DNA of 64,000 nt, from NCBI RefSeq assembly GCF_050916355.1, contig NZ_CP136946.1, positions 2,790,001 to 2,854,000 on the forward strand. Direction: 5' to 3'. The stretch is from Jeongeupia wiesaeckerbachi. Its GTDB lineage: Bacteria; Pseudomonadota; Gammaproteobacteria; Burkholderiales; Chitinibacteraceae. Both the position numbers and the translations under genes were made by a program. The number at the start of each line of letters is the position of its first letter. Position 1 is the first letter of the stretch. Below are positions 51,438-58,168 of the stretch, in pieces. The notes below the pieces were generated by a model. The model saw only the letters and a program-made list of their open reading frames with translations, did no database searches and was not told the origin of the DNA.

Positions 51438-51929
51438 ATGACAGGCTTCGATTATGTAGTGCTCGCCGTGCTCGGGCTGTCGATCCTGCTGTCGGTGATG
51501 CGTGGCCTGACCCAGGAGTTGCTGGCACTGGCGGGGTGGGTGATTTCGGCCTGGCTTGCACTGAACTACGCCGCCCCCATTTCCCATCACATGCCGGCGG
51601 CGCTGCCGAACGAAGGGTTGCGTTACCTGGCCGCGCTGGTATCGATTTTTTGTGCCGCATGGCTGCTGACCGCCATCGTGCGGATTACGCTGAATCAGTT
51701 TCTCAAGGCGACCGGGCTCAAGCCGGTCGACCGCCTGCTCGGATCGGTCTTCGGCTTGATCCGGGGGGGGCTGTTTGTCGTCTTGCTGGTGTTGGCTGGC
51801 GGATTGACCGGCCTGCCCAAGTCCGAGCTGTGGCGCGACGCGATGTTCAGTCCGCTGTTCGAACAGGCGGCGAGAATGACACTGCCCTGGTTGCCTGCAT
51901 CCTTGGCCGGGCACGTGTCCTTCGACTAA
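51438..51929 (+). CDS. cvpA: CvpA family membrane protein
   Basis: A 163-residue inner-membrane protein with four hydrophobic segments. It opens MTGFDYVVLAVLGLSILLSV, followed by MRGLTQELLALAGWVISAWL, the conserved CvpA start, and PVDRLLGSVFGLIRGGLFVV. In E. coli CvpA is needed for colicin V export and sits before purF, as here. Its biochemical role is not settled. It starts three bases after the SPOR gene. Confidence 0.94.
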   Translation: MTGFDYVVLAVLGLSILLSVMRGLTQELLALAGWVISAWLALNYAAPISHHMPAALPNEGLRYLAALVSIFCAAWLLTAIVRITLNQFLKATGLKPVDRLLGSVFGLIRGGLFVVLLVLAGGLTGLPKSELWRDAMFSPLFEQAARMTLPWLPASLAGHVSFD

Positions 51930-51959
51930 GCAATTTACCAAGTATCGAGGTTTCTAGTT

Positions 51960-53504
51960 ATGTGTGGCATCGTCGGCGTGGTCGCCAAAACTCCGGTCAA
52001 CCAGTTGCTGTACGACGGGCTGCTGGTCCTGCAGCACCGCGGTCAGGATGCTGCCGGCATCGTGACCGCCGAAGGGCATGTGTTTCACATGCACAAGGGG
52101 CAGGGCCTGGTGCGCGATGTGTTCCGCACCCGCAATATGCGTTCGCTGCTCGGCAATGCCGGTATCGGTCATGTGCGCTATCCGACCGCAGGTTCGGCGT
52201 CGAGTCTGGCCGAATCGCAGCCGTTTTACGTCAACAGCCCGTTCGGCATCGTGCTGGCACACAACGGCAACCTGACCAACGATCGCGAGCTCAAGGACGA
52301 TATGTACCGCACTGACCTGCGGCACATCAACACCAACTCGGATTCGGAAGCGCTGCTGAACGTGCTGGCGCATGAAATCAGCCGCCGGACGCAAGGCCCG
52401 GTTCTGACGGCGAAAATCGTCTTCGACGCGATCGAGGCGGTGCATTCGCGTGTTCGTGGGGCTTATGCCGTCGTTGCGCTGATCGCCGGTTTTGGTCTGG
52501 TGGCCTTTCGTGATCCGCACGGCATTCGTCCGCTGTCGCTGGGCCGGCATGAAACGCCGGAAGGTACCGAATACCTCGTTGCGAGCGAATCAGTGGTGCT
52601 CGACACCATGGGCTTCAAGTTCTGGCGTGATGTGGCGCCGGGCGAAGCCATCTACGTCAGCTTCGATGGCGAGTTCCATAACCGCCAATGCCACCCGGAC
52701 CCCAAGCTCGTGCCGTGTATTTTCGAGCACGTGTACTTCGCCCGTCCGGACAGCGTGATCGATGGCATCTCGGTACATGAAGCGCGGCTGAAGATGGGCG
52801 AGCAACTCGCCGACAAGGTGCGCGAGATGGTGCCGGAGATGGATATCGACGTGGTCATCCCGATTCCGGATACCAGTCGCGATGCCGCGCTCGAGCTGGC
52901 GAACGCGCTGAACCTGCCGTACCGCGAAGGTTTCATGAAGAACCGCTACATCGGCCGGACCTTCATCATGCCGGGGCAGGCGAGCCGCAAGAAATCGGTG
53001 CGTCAGAAGCTGAACCCGATCGCCGGCGAATTCCGCGGCAAGAACGTACTGCTGATCGACGATTCGATCGTTCGCGGGACGACGTCGAAGGAAATCATCC
53101 AGATGGTGCGCGATGTCGGTGCCAAGCGGGTCTATCTCGCGTCGGCGGCGCCGCCGGTGATGTACCCGCATGTCTATGGCATCGATATGCCGACGCGTGC
53201 CGAGTTGATCGCCACCGGTCGCACGCATGCTGAGATTGCCACCGAAATCGGTGCCGACGCCGTGATCTATCAGGATCTGTCGGCCTTGATTCAGGCCTGT
53301 TCGGATGCCAGTGGCGGTGTGATCACCGAATTCGAGACGTCGTGTTTCGACGGCAGTTATATCACCGGCGACATTACCGATGCCTATCTCGATGCGCTCG
53401 AAGCCAAGCGCCTGTCGCCGCTGTCGACCAAGTCGAAGGAGGGTGATGCCGATAGCCGCGTGCTCGATCTCAATATTGGCGTTGCCGAGCAGAATTTGAT
53501 CTAA
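51960..53504 (+). CDS. purF: Amidophosphoribosyltransferase
   Basis: First committed step of purine synthesis: makes phosphoribosylamine from PRPP and glutamine. The 514-residue protein has the N-terminal nucleophile Cys2 (MCGIVGVVAK; the Met is removed), the class II amidotransferase segment LQHRGQDAAGIV, GIGHVRYPTAGSAS and AHNGNLTN, and the C-terminal PRPP motif VLLIDDSIVRGTTSKEI (about 363-379). GAGG precedes the ATG. It ends at an intrinsic terminator. Confidence 0.98.
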   Translation: MCGIVGVVAKTPVNQLLYDGLLVLQHRGQDAAGIVTAEGHVFHMHKGQGLVRDVFRTRNMRSLLGNAGIGHVRYPTAGSASSLAESQPFYVNSPFGIVLAHNGNLTNDRELKDDMYRTDLRHINTNSDSEALLNVLAHEISRRTQGPVLTAKIVFDAIEAVHSRVRGAYAVVALIAGFGLVAFRDPHGIRPLSLGRHETPEGTEYLVASESVVLDTMGFKFWRDVAPGEAIYVSFDGEFHNRQCHPDPKLVPCIFEHVYFARPDSVIDGISVHEARLKMGEQLADKVREMVPEMDIDVVIPIPDTSRDAALELANALNLPYREGFMKNRYIGRTFIMPGQASRKKSVRQKLNPIAGEFRGKNVLLIDDSIVRGTTSKEIIQMVRDVGAKRVYLASAAPPVMYPHVYGIDMPTRAELIATGRTHAEIATEIGADAVIYQDLSALIQACSDASGGVITEFETSCFDGSYITGDITDAYLDALEAKRLSPLSTKSKEGDADSRVLDLNIGVAEQNLI

Positions 53505-53536
53505 TAACAGCAGATCAAAGAAGCGACACGCATATC

Positions 53537-53567
53537 AAGGGCCGCGAGATCATTCTCCGGCCCTTTT
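53537..53567 (+). terminator. Intrinsic terminator of purF
   Basis: AAGGGCC ... GGCCCTT with a 15-base loop, followed by TT. It starts 32 bases after the purF stop and marks the end of the fimV-purF run. Confidence 0.75.
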
Positions 53568-53620
53568 GCTATCTAGCGCGGCAATGCCCAGCGCAACCCC
53601 GATGGGGAGCGATGATGCCG

Positions 53621-53699
53621 TGATGCTGACGGGCGCAACATGCGGGCCGGTGAGTATCACGCAGCATCAGGGTGTTGCTGAGCCGCGCATGAGCGCCCG
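53621..53699 (+). promoter_or_regulatory. Possible structured leader of metZ
   Basis: TGATGCTG (53621-53628) pairs with CAGCATCA (53662-53669). Inside lie two small hairpins, CGCA-ACA-TGCG and GTGA-GTA-TCAC, giving a three-way junction. An alternative stem, CGGGCGC (53630-53636) with GCGCCCG (53693-53699), would break it. Two exclusive folds before a methionine gene resemble a riboswitch, but I could not match SAM-I, SAM-II or SAH consensus. Confidence 0.35.
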
Positions 53700-53728
53700 A
53701 AAACCGAACGCCGATACAGGATGCCGAC

Positions 53729-54904
53729 ATGACCGATCGCCCCGACTTGCACCCCGATACGCTGGCCGTCCGCGCCGGCACCCACCGTACCGAATTTGGC
53801 GAGCACTCCGATGCCCTGTTCCTGACTTCAAGCTTCGTCGTTGATGGTGCCGAGGATGCTGCACTCAAGTTTGGCGGCCAGATTCCTGGCTACACCTATT
53901 CGCGCTTCACCAATCCGACCGTGACTGCATTCGAAGAGCGCTTGGCTGCGCTTGAAGGCGCCGAGCGCGCCGTGGCAACCGCTTCGGGGATGAGTGCGAT
54001 CCTGGGTCTGTGCATGGCGCATCTGAAGGCGGGCGACCATATTCTCGCCTCGGCCGGACTGTTCGGTTCGACGATCCAGTTTTTCAATAACTACATGAGC
54101 AAGTTCGGCGTCGAGGTCAGTTACGCCAAGCCGACCGACCCGGCCGACTGGGCTGCGCTGGTTCGGCCGAACACCAAGCTGTTCTTCCTTGAAACGCCGT
54201 CGAACCCGCTGACCGACATCGCCGATATCGGTGCGATTGCCGACATCGCCCACGCGCACGGCGCGCTGCTGGCGGTCGACAACTGTTTCTGCTCGCCGAT
54301 CCTGCAGCAGCCGCTGGCGCTGGGGGCGGACATCGTCATCCACTCGGCGACCAAGTACCTTGATGGCCAGGGGCGGGTGCTGGGGGGCGCGGTCGTCGGC
54401 AAGTCGGACGTCGTTGATCCGGTCTACCTGTTTCTGCGTACCTCGGGGCCGACGCTGTCGGCGTTCAATGCCTGGGTCTTGCTCAAGGGCATGGAAACCT
54501 TGCCGCTGCGGATGCGCGCGCACTGCGACAACGCACTCAAGCTGGCGACCTGGCTCGAGACGCACCCGGCCATCGAGCGTGTTTACTACCCAGGTCTGGA
54601 AAGCCACCCGCAGCACGCGCTGGCGCTGCGTCAGCAAACGGGCGGTGGCGGTGTGGTGTCGTTCGAACTCAAGGGTGGCAAGGACGCGGCCTGGGCGTTG
54701 GTCGATGCCGTGCAGCTGATGAGCCGTACCGCGAATCTGGGCGATGTGCGTACAACGATTACCCATCCGGCGTCGACGACGCACGGCCGCCTGACGCCGG
54801 AGGCGCGCGCTGCCGCTGGCATCCGTGACGGATTGATCCGTATCTCCGTTGGCCTAGAGCATATTGATGATCTGACCGCCGATTTGGCGCGCGGACTGGG
54901 CTGA
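53729..54904 (+). CDS. metZ: O-succinylhomoserine sulfhydrylase
   Basis: PLP enzyme making homocysteine directly from O-succinylhomoserine and sulfide. The 391-residue chain has the Cys/Met-metabolism fold: YTYSRFTNPTVTAFEERLAA, ATASGMSAILGLCMA, the PLP-binding lysine in VIHSATKYLDGQGRVLGG (about 202-219), and SRTANLGDVRTTITHPAST. The overall pattern, including HRTEFGEHSDALFLTSSF, is that of MetZ rather than MetB or MetC. AGGA stands eight bases before the ATG. It is preceded by a potentially structured leader. Confidence 0.93.
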   Translation: MTDRPDLHPDTLAVRAGTHRTEFGEHSDALFLTSSFVVDGAEDAALKFGGQIPGYTYSRFTNPTVTAFEERLAALEGAERAVATASGMSAILGLCMAHLKAGDHILASAGLFGSTIQFFNNYMSKFGVEVSYAKPTDPADWAALVRPNTKLFFLETPSNPLTDIADIGAIADIAHAHGALLAVDNCFCSPILQQPLALGADIVIHSATKYLDGQGRVLGGAVVGKSDVVDPVYLFLRTSGPTLSAFNAWVLLKGMETLPLRMRAHCDNALKLATWLETHPAIERVYYPGLESHPQHALALRQQTGGGGVVSFELKGGKDAAWALVDAVQLMSRTANLGDVRTTITHPASTTHGRLTPEARAAAGIRDGLIRISVGLEHIDDLTADLARGLG

Positions 54905-54927
54905 CCGCCCAAGCCGCTAGCTAGACT

Positions 54928-54950
54928 GCCCGGCATCCGCGATGCCGGGC
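54928..54950 (+). terminator. Hairpin after metZ
   Basis: GCCCGGCATC-CGC-GATGCCGGGC, a perfect 10-bp stem 23 bases after the metZ stop. No T tract follows, so termination may be partial. It lies just before the guanidine riboswitch. Confidence 0.6.
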
Positions 54951-54964
54951 ATGTGCAATCCAGT

Positions 54965-55009
54965 GTCGGGACGACCCGGCGCTATCCTGTTCATCCGGGG
55001 ACGGCCCCG
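54965..55009 (+). promoter_or_regulatory. Guanidine-II riboswitch (mini-ykkC)
   Basis: Two short hairpins with ACGR tetraloops: GTCGGG-ACGA-CCCGGC (54965-54980) and CGGGG-ACGG-CCCCG (54996-55009), separated by 15 bases and followed seven bases later by the AAAAGGA ribosome binding site of an SMR exporter gene. Twin stems with ACGR loops directly before the ribosome binding site define the mini-ykkC motif, shown to bind guanidine and turn genes on. The downstream gene is exactly the expected target. Confidence 0.92.
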
Positions 55010-55029
55010 ACCTTCAAAAGGAAATGGCC

Positions 55030-55356
55030 ATGTCTTCTGCCCTGATTCCCTGGATTTCCCTCCTCTTTGCCGGTCTGTTCGAAGTGGCTTGGGCGCTTGC
55101 GCTCAAGGCCTCGCACGGCTTCTCGCGGCCGCTTCCGACGGTGGTTTTTGCGGTGACGCTGGTGGCGAGCATGGCCCTGCTTGCCTACGCGGTGAAACAC
55201 CTTCCACTGGGTACGGCGTATGCGATCTGGGTTGGCATCGGTACGCTGGGCACGGTGCTGCTGGGCGTCATCTGGTTCCATGAGCCGCTGAATCTGTGGC
55301 GGATCGCTTCGGTGCTGCTGATCCTGGCCGGCATCCTCGGTTTGAAGCTCGGCTGA
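55030..55356 (+). CDS. gdx: Guanidinium exporter, small multidrug resistance family (Gdx/SugE type)
   Basis: A 108-residue four-helix SMR protein that exports guanidinium ion in exchange for protons as a dual-topology dimer. The first helix, ISLLFAGLFEVAWALALK, carries the essential Glu (about residue 16) in the GLFEVAWA context that marks the Gdx/SugE subtype rather than EmrE. YAVKHLPLGTAYAIWVGIGT and the C-terminal LLILAGILGLKLG complete the family pattern. I chose ATG 55030 because AAAAGGA is seven bases away; ATG 55024 would be too close. The riboswitch upstream confirms the substrate class. Confidence 0.94.
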   Translation: MSSALIPWISLLFAGLFEVAWALALKASHGFSRPLPTVVFAVTLVASMALLAYAVKHLPLGTAYAIWVGIGTLGTVLLGVIWFHEPLNLWRIASVLLILAGILGLKLG

Positions 55357-55390
55357 TTGCGGCTTCGCTAGGGAAAATACTTATGTCATA

Positions 55391-55408
55391 CCGCCCCTGC
55401 GGGGGCGG
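55391..55408 (+). terminator. Hairpin after the guanidinium exporter gene
   Basis: CCGCCCC-TGCG-GGGGCGG, a 7-bp GC stem 35 bases past the stop, with no T tract. It separates gdx from the cstA promoter region. Confidence 0.5.
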
Positions 55409-55444
55409 ATCATTCTGTCTGTTGTAATTTCATAAAAATGACTA

Positions 55445-55466
55445 CATTGCAGTGCATTTTGCAATG
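55445..55466. promoter_or_regulatory. Inverted repeat upstream of cstA
   Basis: CATTGCA, eight bases, TGCAATG, 22 bases before the cstA ATG. It contains TTGCAGTGCA (55447-55456), the same 10-mer found downstream of the phasin promoter at 17362-17371. A shared regulator is possible. Confidence 0.4.
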
Positions 55467-55488
55467 AATGACATGACTCGGAGACAGG

Positions 55489-57558
55489 ATGAGTACGCTC
55501 AAATCAAAATTGATCTGGCTTGCCGTCGCCATCGCGGGGGCATTTGCCTTTGGGGTGTTGGCGTTGAATCGGGGAGAACACGTCAACGCCGTATGGATGG
55601 TCGTGGCGGCGGTCGCCTGCTACAGCATTGCCTACCGTTTTTACAGTTCCTTCATCGCGAGCAAGATTTTCGAACTCGACGACCGCAGGCTGACGCCAGC
55701 TGAACGTCGCAACGACGGCCTGGACTATGTGCCGACCAACAAGTGGGTGTTGTTCGGCCACCACTTTGCCGCGATCGCCGGCGCGGGCCCGCTGGTGGGG
55801 CCGATCCTCGCCGCACAAATGGGCTATCTGCCCGGTACGCTGTGGATCCTGATCGGCGTGATGATCGCCGGCGCGGTGCAGGATTTCCTGGTGCTTTTCA
55901 TCTCGACCCGTCGCGATGGCCGTTCGCTCGGCGAAATGGCCAAGCAGGAGCTGGGGCCGTTTGCCGGCGTGGTGGTGATGCTGGGTGCGCTCGGTGTGAT
56001 GATCATCATCCTGTCGGCGCTGGCACTGATCGTCGTCAAGGCGCTGGCCGACAGCCCGTGGGGCACGTTCACGATTGCAGCGACGATCCCGATCGCGCTG
56101 TTCATGGGCGTCTACATGCGCTACATCCGCCCGGGCCATATTGGCGAAATCTCGGTTATCGGCTTCATTCTGATGATGCTGGCGATCGTGTACGGCGAAG
56201 ACATCGCCCAAAGCCCGGTCTGGGGTCCGATGTTCACGCTGCACGGCACCCAGCTTGTCTGGGCACTGGTGATCTACGGCTTCGTCGCCTCGGTGCTGCC
56301 GGTGTGGCTGCTGCTGGCGCCGCGTGACTACCTGTCGACCTTCCTCAAGATCGGCGTCATCGTCGGCCTGGCGATCGGCATCGTCTTTGCCGCGCCCGAG
56401 CTGAAAATGCCGGCGATTACCAAGTTTGTCGACGGTACCGGTCCGGTGTTTGCCGGTAGCCTGTTCCCGTTCCTGTTCATCACCATCGCCTGCGGCTCGA
56501 TTTCGGGCTTCCACGCGCTGGTGGCGTCGGGTACCACGCCGAAGCTGGTCGAGCGCGAAAGCCATATGCGCATGATCGGCTACGGCGGCATGCTGATGGA
56601 GTCGTTCGTGGCGATCATGGCGCTGATTTGTGCGTCGGTGATCGATCCGGGCGTCTACTTCGCGCTGAATTCGCCGGCCGCCGTGATCGGCAAGACCGTT
56701 GAATCGGCTTCCGAAGTCATCAACGGCTGGGGCTTCGTGATCACGCCGGAGATGCTGGTGCAGATCGCCAAGGACGTCGGCGAGCACTCGATCCTGTCGC
56801 GCGCCGGTGGTGCACCGACCTTCGCCGTCGGCATGGCCCACATCATTACCGACATCTTCAACAGCCGCGCGATGATGGCATTCTGGTACCACTTCGCGAT
56901 CCTGTTCGAGGCGCTGTTCATCCTGACGGCTGTCGACGCCGGCACCCGTGCCTGCCGCTTCATGGTGCAGGATCTGGCCGGCGTGGCGATTCCGTCGCTT
57001 GGCAAGAGCCGCAGCTGGATCGGCAATATGACCGGCACCACGATCGCCGTCGCTGGCTGGGGTTTCTTCGTCTACCAGGGCGTTGTCGATCCGCTCGGCG
57101 GCATCAATACACTGTGGCCGCTGTTCGGCATCGGCAACCAGATGCTGGCATCGATGGCGCTGATTCTCGGTACCGTCGTGCTGTTCAAGATGAAGAAGGA
57201 ACGCTACGCCTGGGTCACCATCTTGCCGACGGTCTGGCTGTTCATCACGTCGATGACCGCCGGCTGGCAGAAGATCTTCAGCGAAAACCCGAAGATCGGC
57301 TTCCTCGCCGTCGCCGACAAGTTCAACGCGGCGGCCGCGAGCGGTACGATCATCGCTCCGGCGAAATCGGTCGAAGATATGCAGCGCATCGCTTTCAACA
57401 ACCAGATCAATGCCACGTTGTGCGGTTTCTTCATGATCGTCGCGGTGGTGATGCTGGTGGCGGCGTTCTTCAACGTCCGCCGTGCACTGGCCAGCCGTCA
57501 GCCGACCACGCGCGAAGCCGAAGTCCAACTCCGCGGGGAGGCTTCTGCCAATGCTTGA
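55489..57558 (+). CDS. cstA: CstA family peptide/pyruvate transporter (carbon starvation protein)
   Basis: A 689-residue inner-membrane protein with many hydrophobic segments, the length of E. coli CstA (701). Visible family segments are YVPTNKWVLFGHHFAAIAGA, GPLVGPILAAQMGYLPG, AGAVQDFLVLFISTRRDGRS and CGSISGFHALVASGTTPKL. CstA members take up peptides or pyruvate and are induced by carbon starvation. GGAGACAGG precedes the ATG. The 3' end overlaps the start of its small partner gene by eight bases. Confidence 0.95.
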   Translation: MSTLKSKLIWLAVAIAGAFAFGVLALNRGEHVNAVWMVVAAVACYSIAYRFYSSFIASKIFELDDRRLTPAERRNDGLDYVPTNKWVLFGHHFAAIAGAGPLVGPILAAQMGYLPGTLWILIGVMIAGAVQDFLVLFISTRRDGRSLGEMAKQELGPFAGVVVMLGALGVMIIILSALALIVVKALADSPWGTFTIAATIPIALFMGVYMRYIRPGHIGEISVIGFILMMLAIVYGEDIAQSPVWGPMFTLHGTQLVWALVIYGFVASVLPVWLLLAPRDYLSTFLKIGVIVGLAIGIVFAAPELKMPAITKFVDGTGPVFAGSLFPFLFITIACGSISGFHALVASGTTPKLVERESHMRMIGYGGMLMESFVAIMALICASVIDPGVYFALNSPAAVIGKTVESASEVINGWGFVITPEMLVQIAKDVGEHSILSRAGGAPTFAVGMAHIITDIFNSRAMMAFWYHFAILFEALFILTAVDAGTRACRFMVQDLAGVAIPSLGKSRSWIGNMTGTTIAVAGWGFFVYQGVVDPLGGINTLWPLFGIGNQMLASMALILGTVVLFKMKKERYAWVTILPTVWLFITSMTAGWQKIFSENPKIGFLAVADKFNAAAASGTIIAPAKSVEDMQRIAFNNQINATLCGFFMIVAVVMLVAAFFNVRRALASRQPTTREAEVQLRGEASANA

Positions 57559-57922
57559 CCTTTCTTTCCTGACCGGCGGCCGGCGAGAGCCGCCACCGGC
57601 GGTCGAAGACGGTGACGAGTACCTGCGTTACCTGGCCGATCACCAGCGGCGTCATGGTGCCGGCACGCCGATGAGCCGTGCCGAGTTCGAGCGCTACAGC
57701 CTCGGTTCGGACTGGCTGTCCGGGCTCAAGGACGCAGCGAAGAAAGTGGTGCAAACCTGCCGGCTGATGGTTGGCGTGCACGACTACGAGTACTACGTCG
57801 ACCATATGCGCAGCCAGCATCCGGATGCGACGCCGATGAGCCGCGAGGATTTTTACCGCTATTGCCTGGAGGCGCGTTTCCCGAGCGCCGACCGGGCTGC
57901 CGGCGGCAAATGCCCTTGCTGA
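57551..57922 (+). CDS. YbdD/YjiX-type CstA-associated protein with duplicated motif
   Basis: A 123-residue protein. Residues about 60-115 (KDAAKKVVQTCRLMVGVHDY, then EYYVDHMRSQHPDATPMSRE) are a normal YbdD/YjiX domain, the small partner found beside CstA transporters; these are usually about 65 residues. The N-terminal half carries a second copy of its core: residues 27-51 (YLADHQRRHGAGTPMSRAEF...) align without gaps to 82-106 at 11 of 25 positions, including TPMSR--F-RY-L. The C-terminus ends GGKCPC. The gene overlaps cstA by eight bases. The function is unknown. Confidence 0.8.
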   Translation: MLDLSFLTGGRREPPPAVEDGDEYLRYLADHQRRHGAGTPMSRAEFERYSLGSDWLSGLKDAAKKVVQTCRLMVGVHDYEYYVDHMRSQHPDATPMSREDFYRYCLEARFPSADRAAGGKCPC

Positions 57923-57941
57923 GATCATTGTTCAGGAAAGA

Positions 57942-57969
57942 AAAAACGCCACCGCAAGGTGGCGTTTTT
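57942..57969 (+). terminator. Intrinsic terminator of the cstA operon
   Basis: AAAAACGCCACC-GCAA-GGTGGCGTTTTT, a 12-bp stem with T tract, 20 bases after the stop. Confidence 0.93.
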
Positions 57970-58050
57970 CATGCTTGTTCATCGTCTAGACCGGTCGGAT
58001 TAGGCGGGTGGAATTGATATAGGCCGAAAGAACTATTCGGCCGGAAATCA

Positions 58051-58064
58051 TTGATTTCAATCAA
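58051..58064. promoter_or_regulatory. FNR box upstream of nirB
   Basis: TTGATTTCAATCAA, an exact match to TTGATN4ATCAA, 105 bases before the nirB ATG. A CTAAAT (58091-58096) would place the start near 58103, about 45 bases from the box centre, close to the classic class II position of -41.5. This implies activation at low oxygen. Confidence 0.85.
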
Positions 58065-58168
58065 GTTTTCGGCGTCGGTATTTACCTGTCCTAAATGCGG
58101 CGAATTGGCGATCATCACTGCAATGCATCACACCGCGCGCGTAGGCGGTGTCAGCCAAGGAGTGATGA

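Noticed and set aside
53566..53844. A 92-codon plus-strand frame starting in the metZ leader.
   Set aside because: It runs out of frame into metZ, has no good ribosome binding site, and its codons in the overlap are those of a shadow.
55504..57528. Minus-strand frame of 674 codons opposite cstA, rich in His, Asp and Arg.
   Set aside because: A mirror of cstA codon bias with no domain pattern; cstA itself is certain.
57911..57960. TGA after ...GGKCPC in the CstA-partner gene as a selenocysteine codon, since some CstA-associated proteins are selenoproteins.
   Set aside because: The frame already ends with a Cys pair, the following bases run straight into the terminator hairpin, and I see no bacterial SECIS-like stem with the right spacing.
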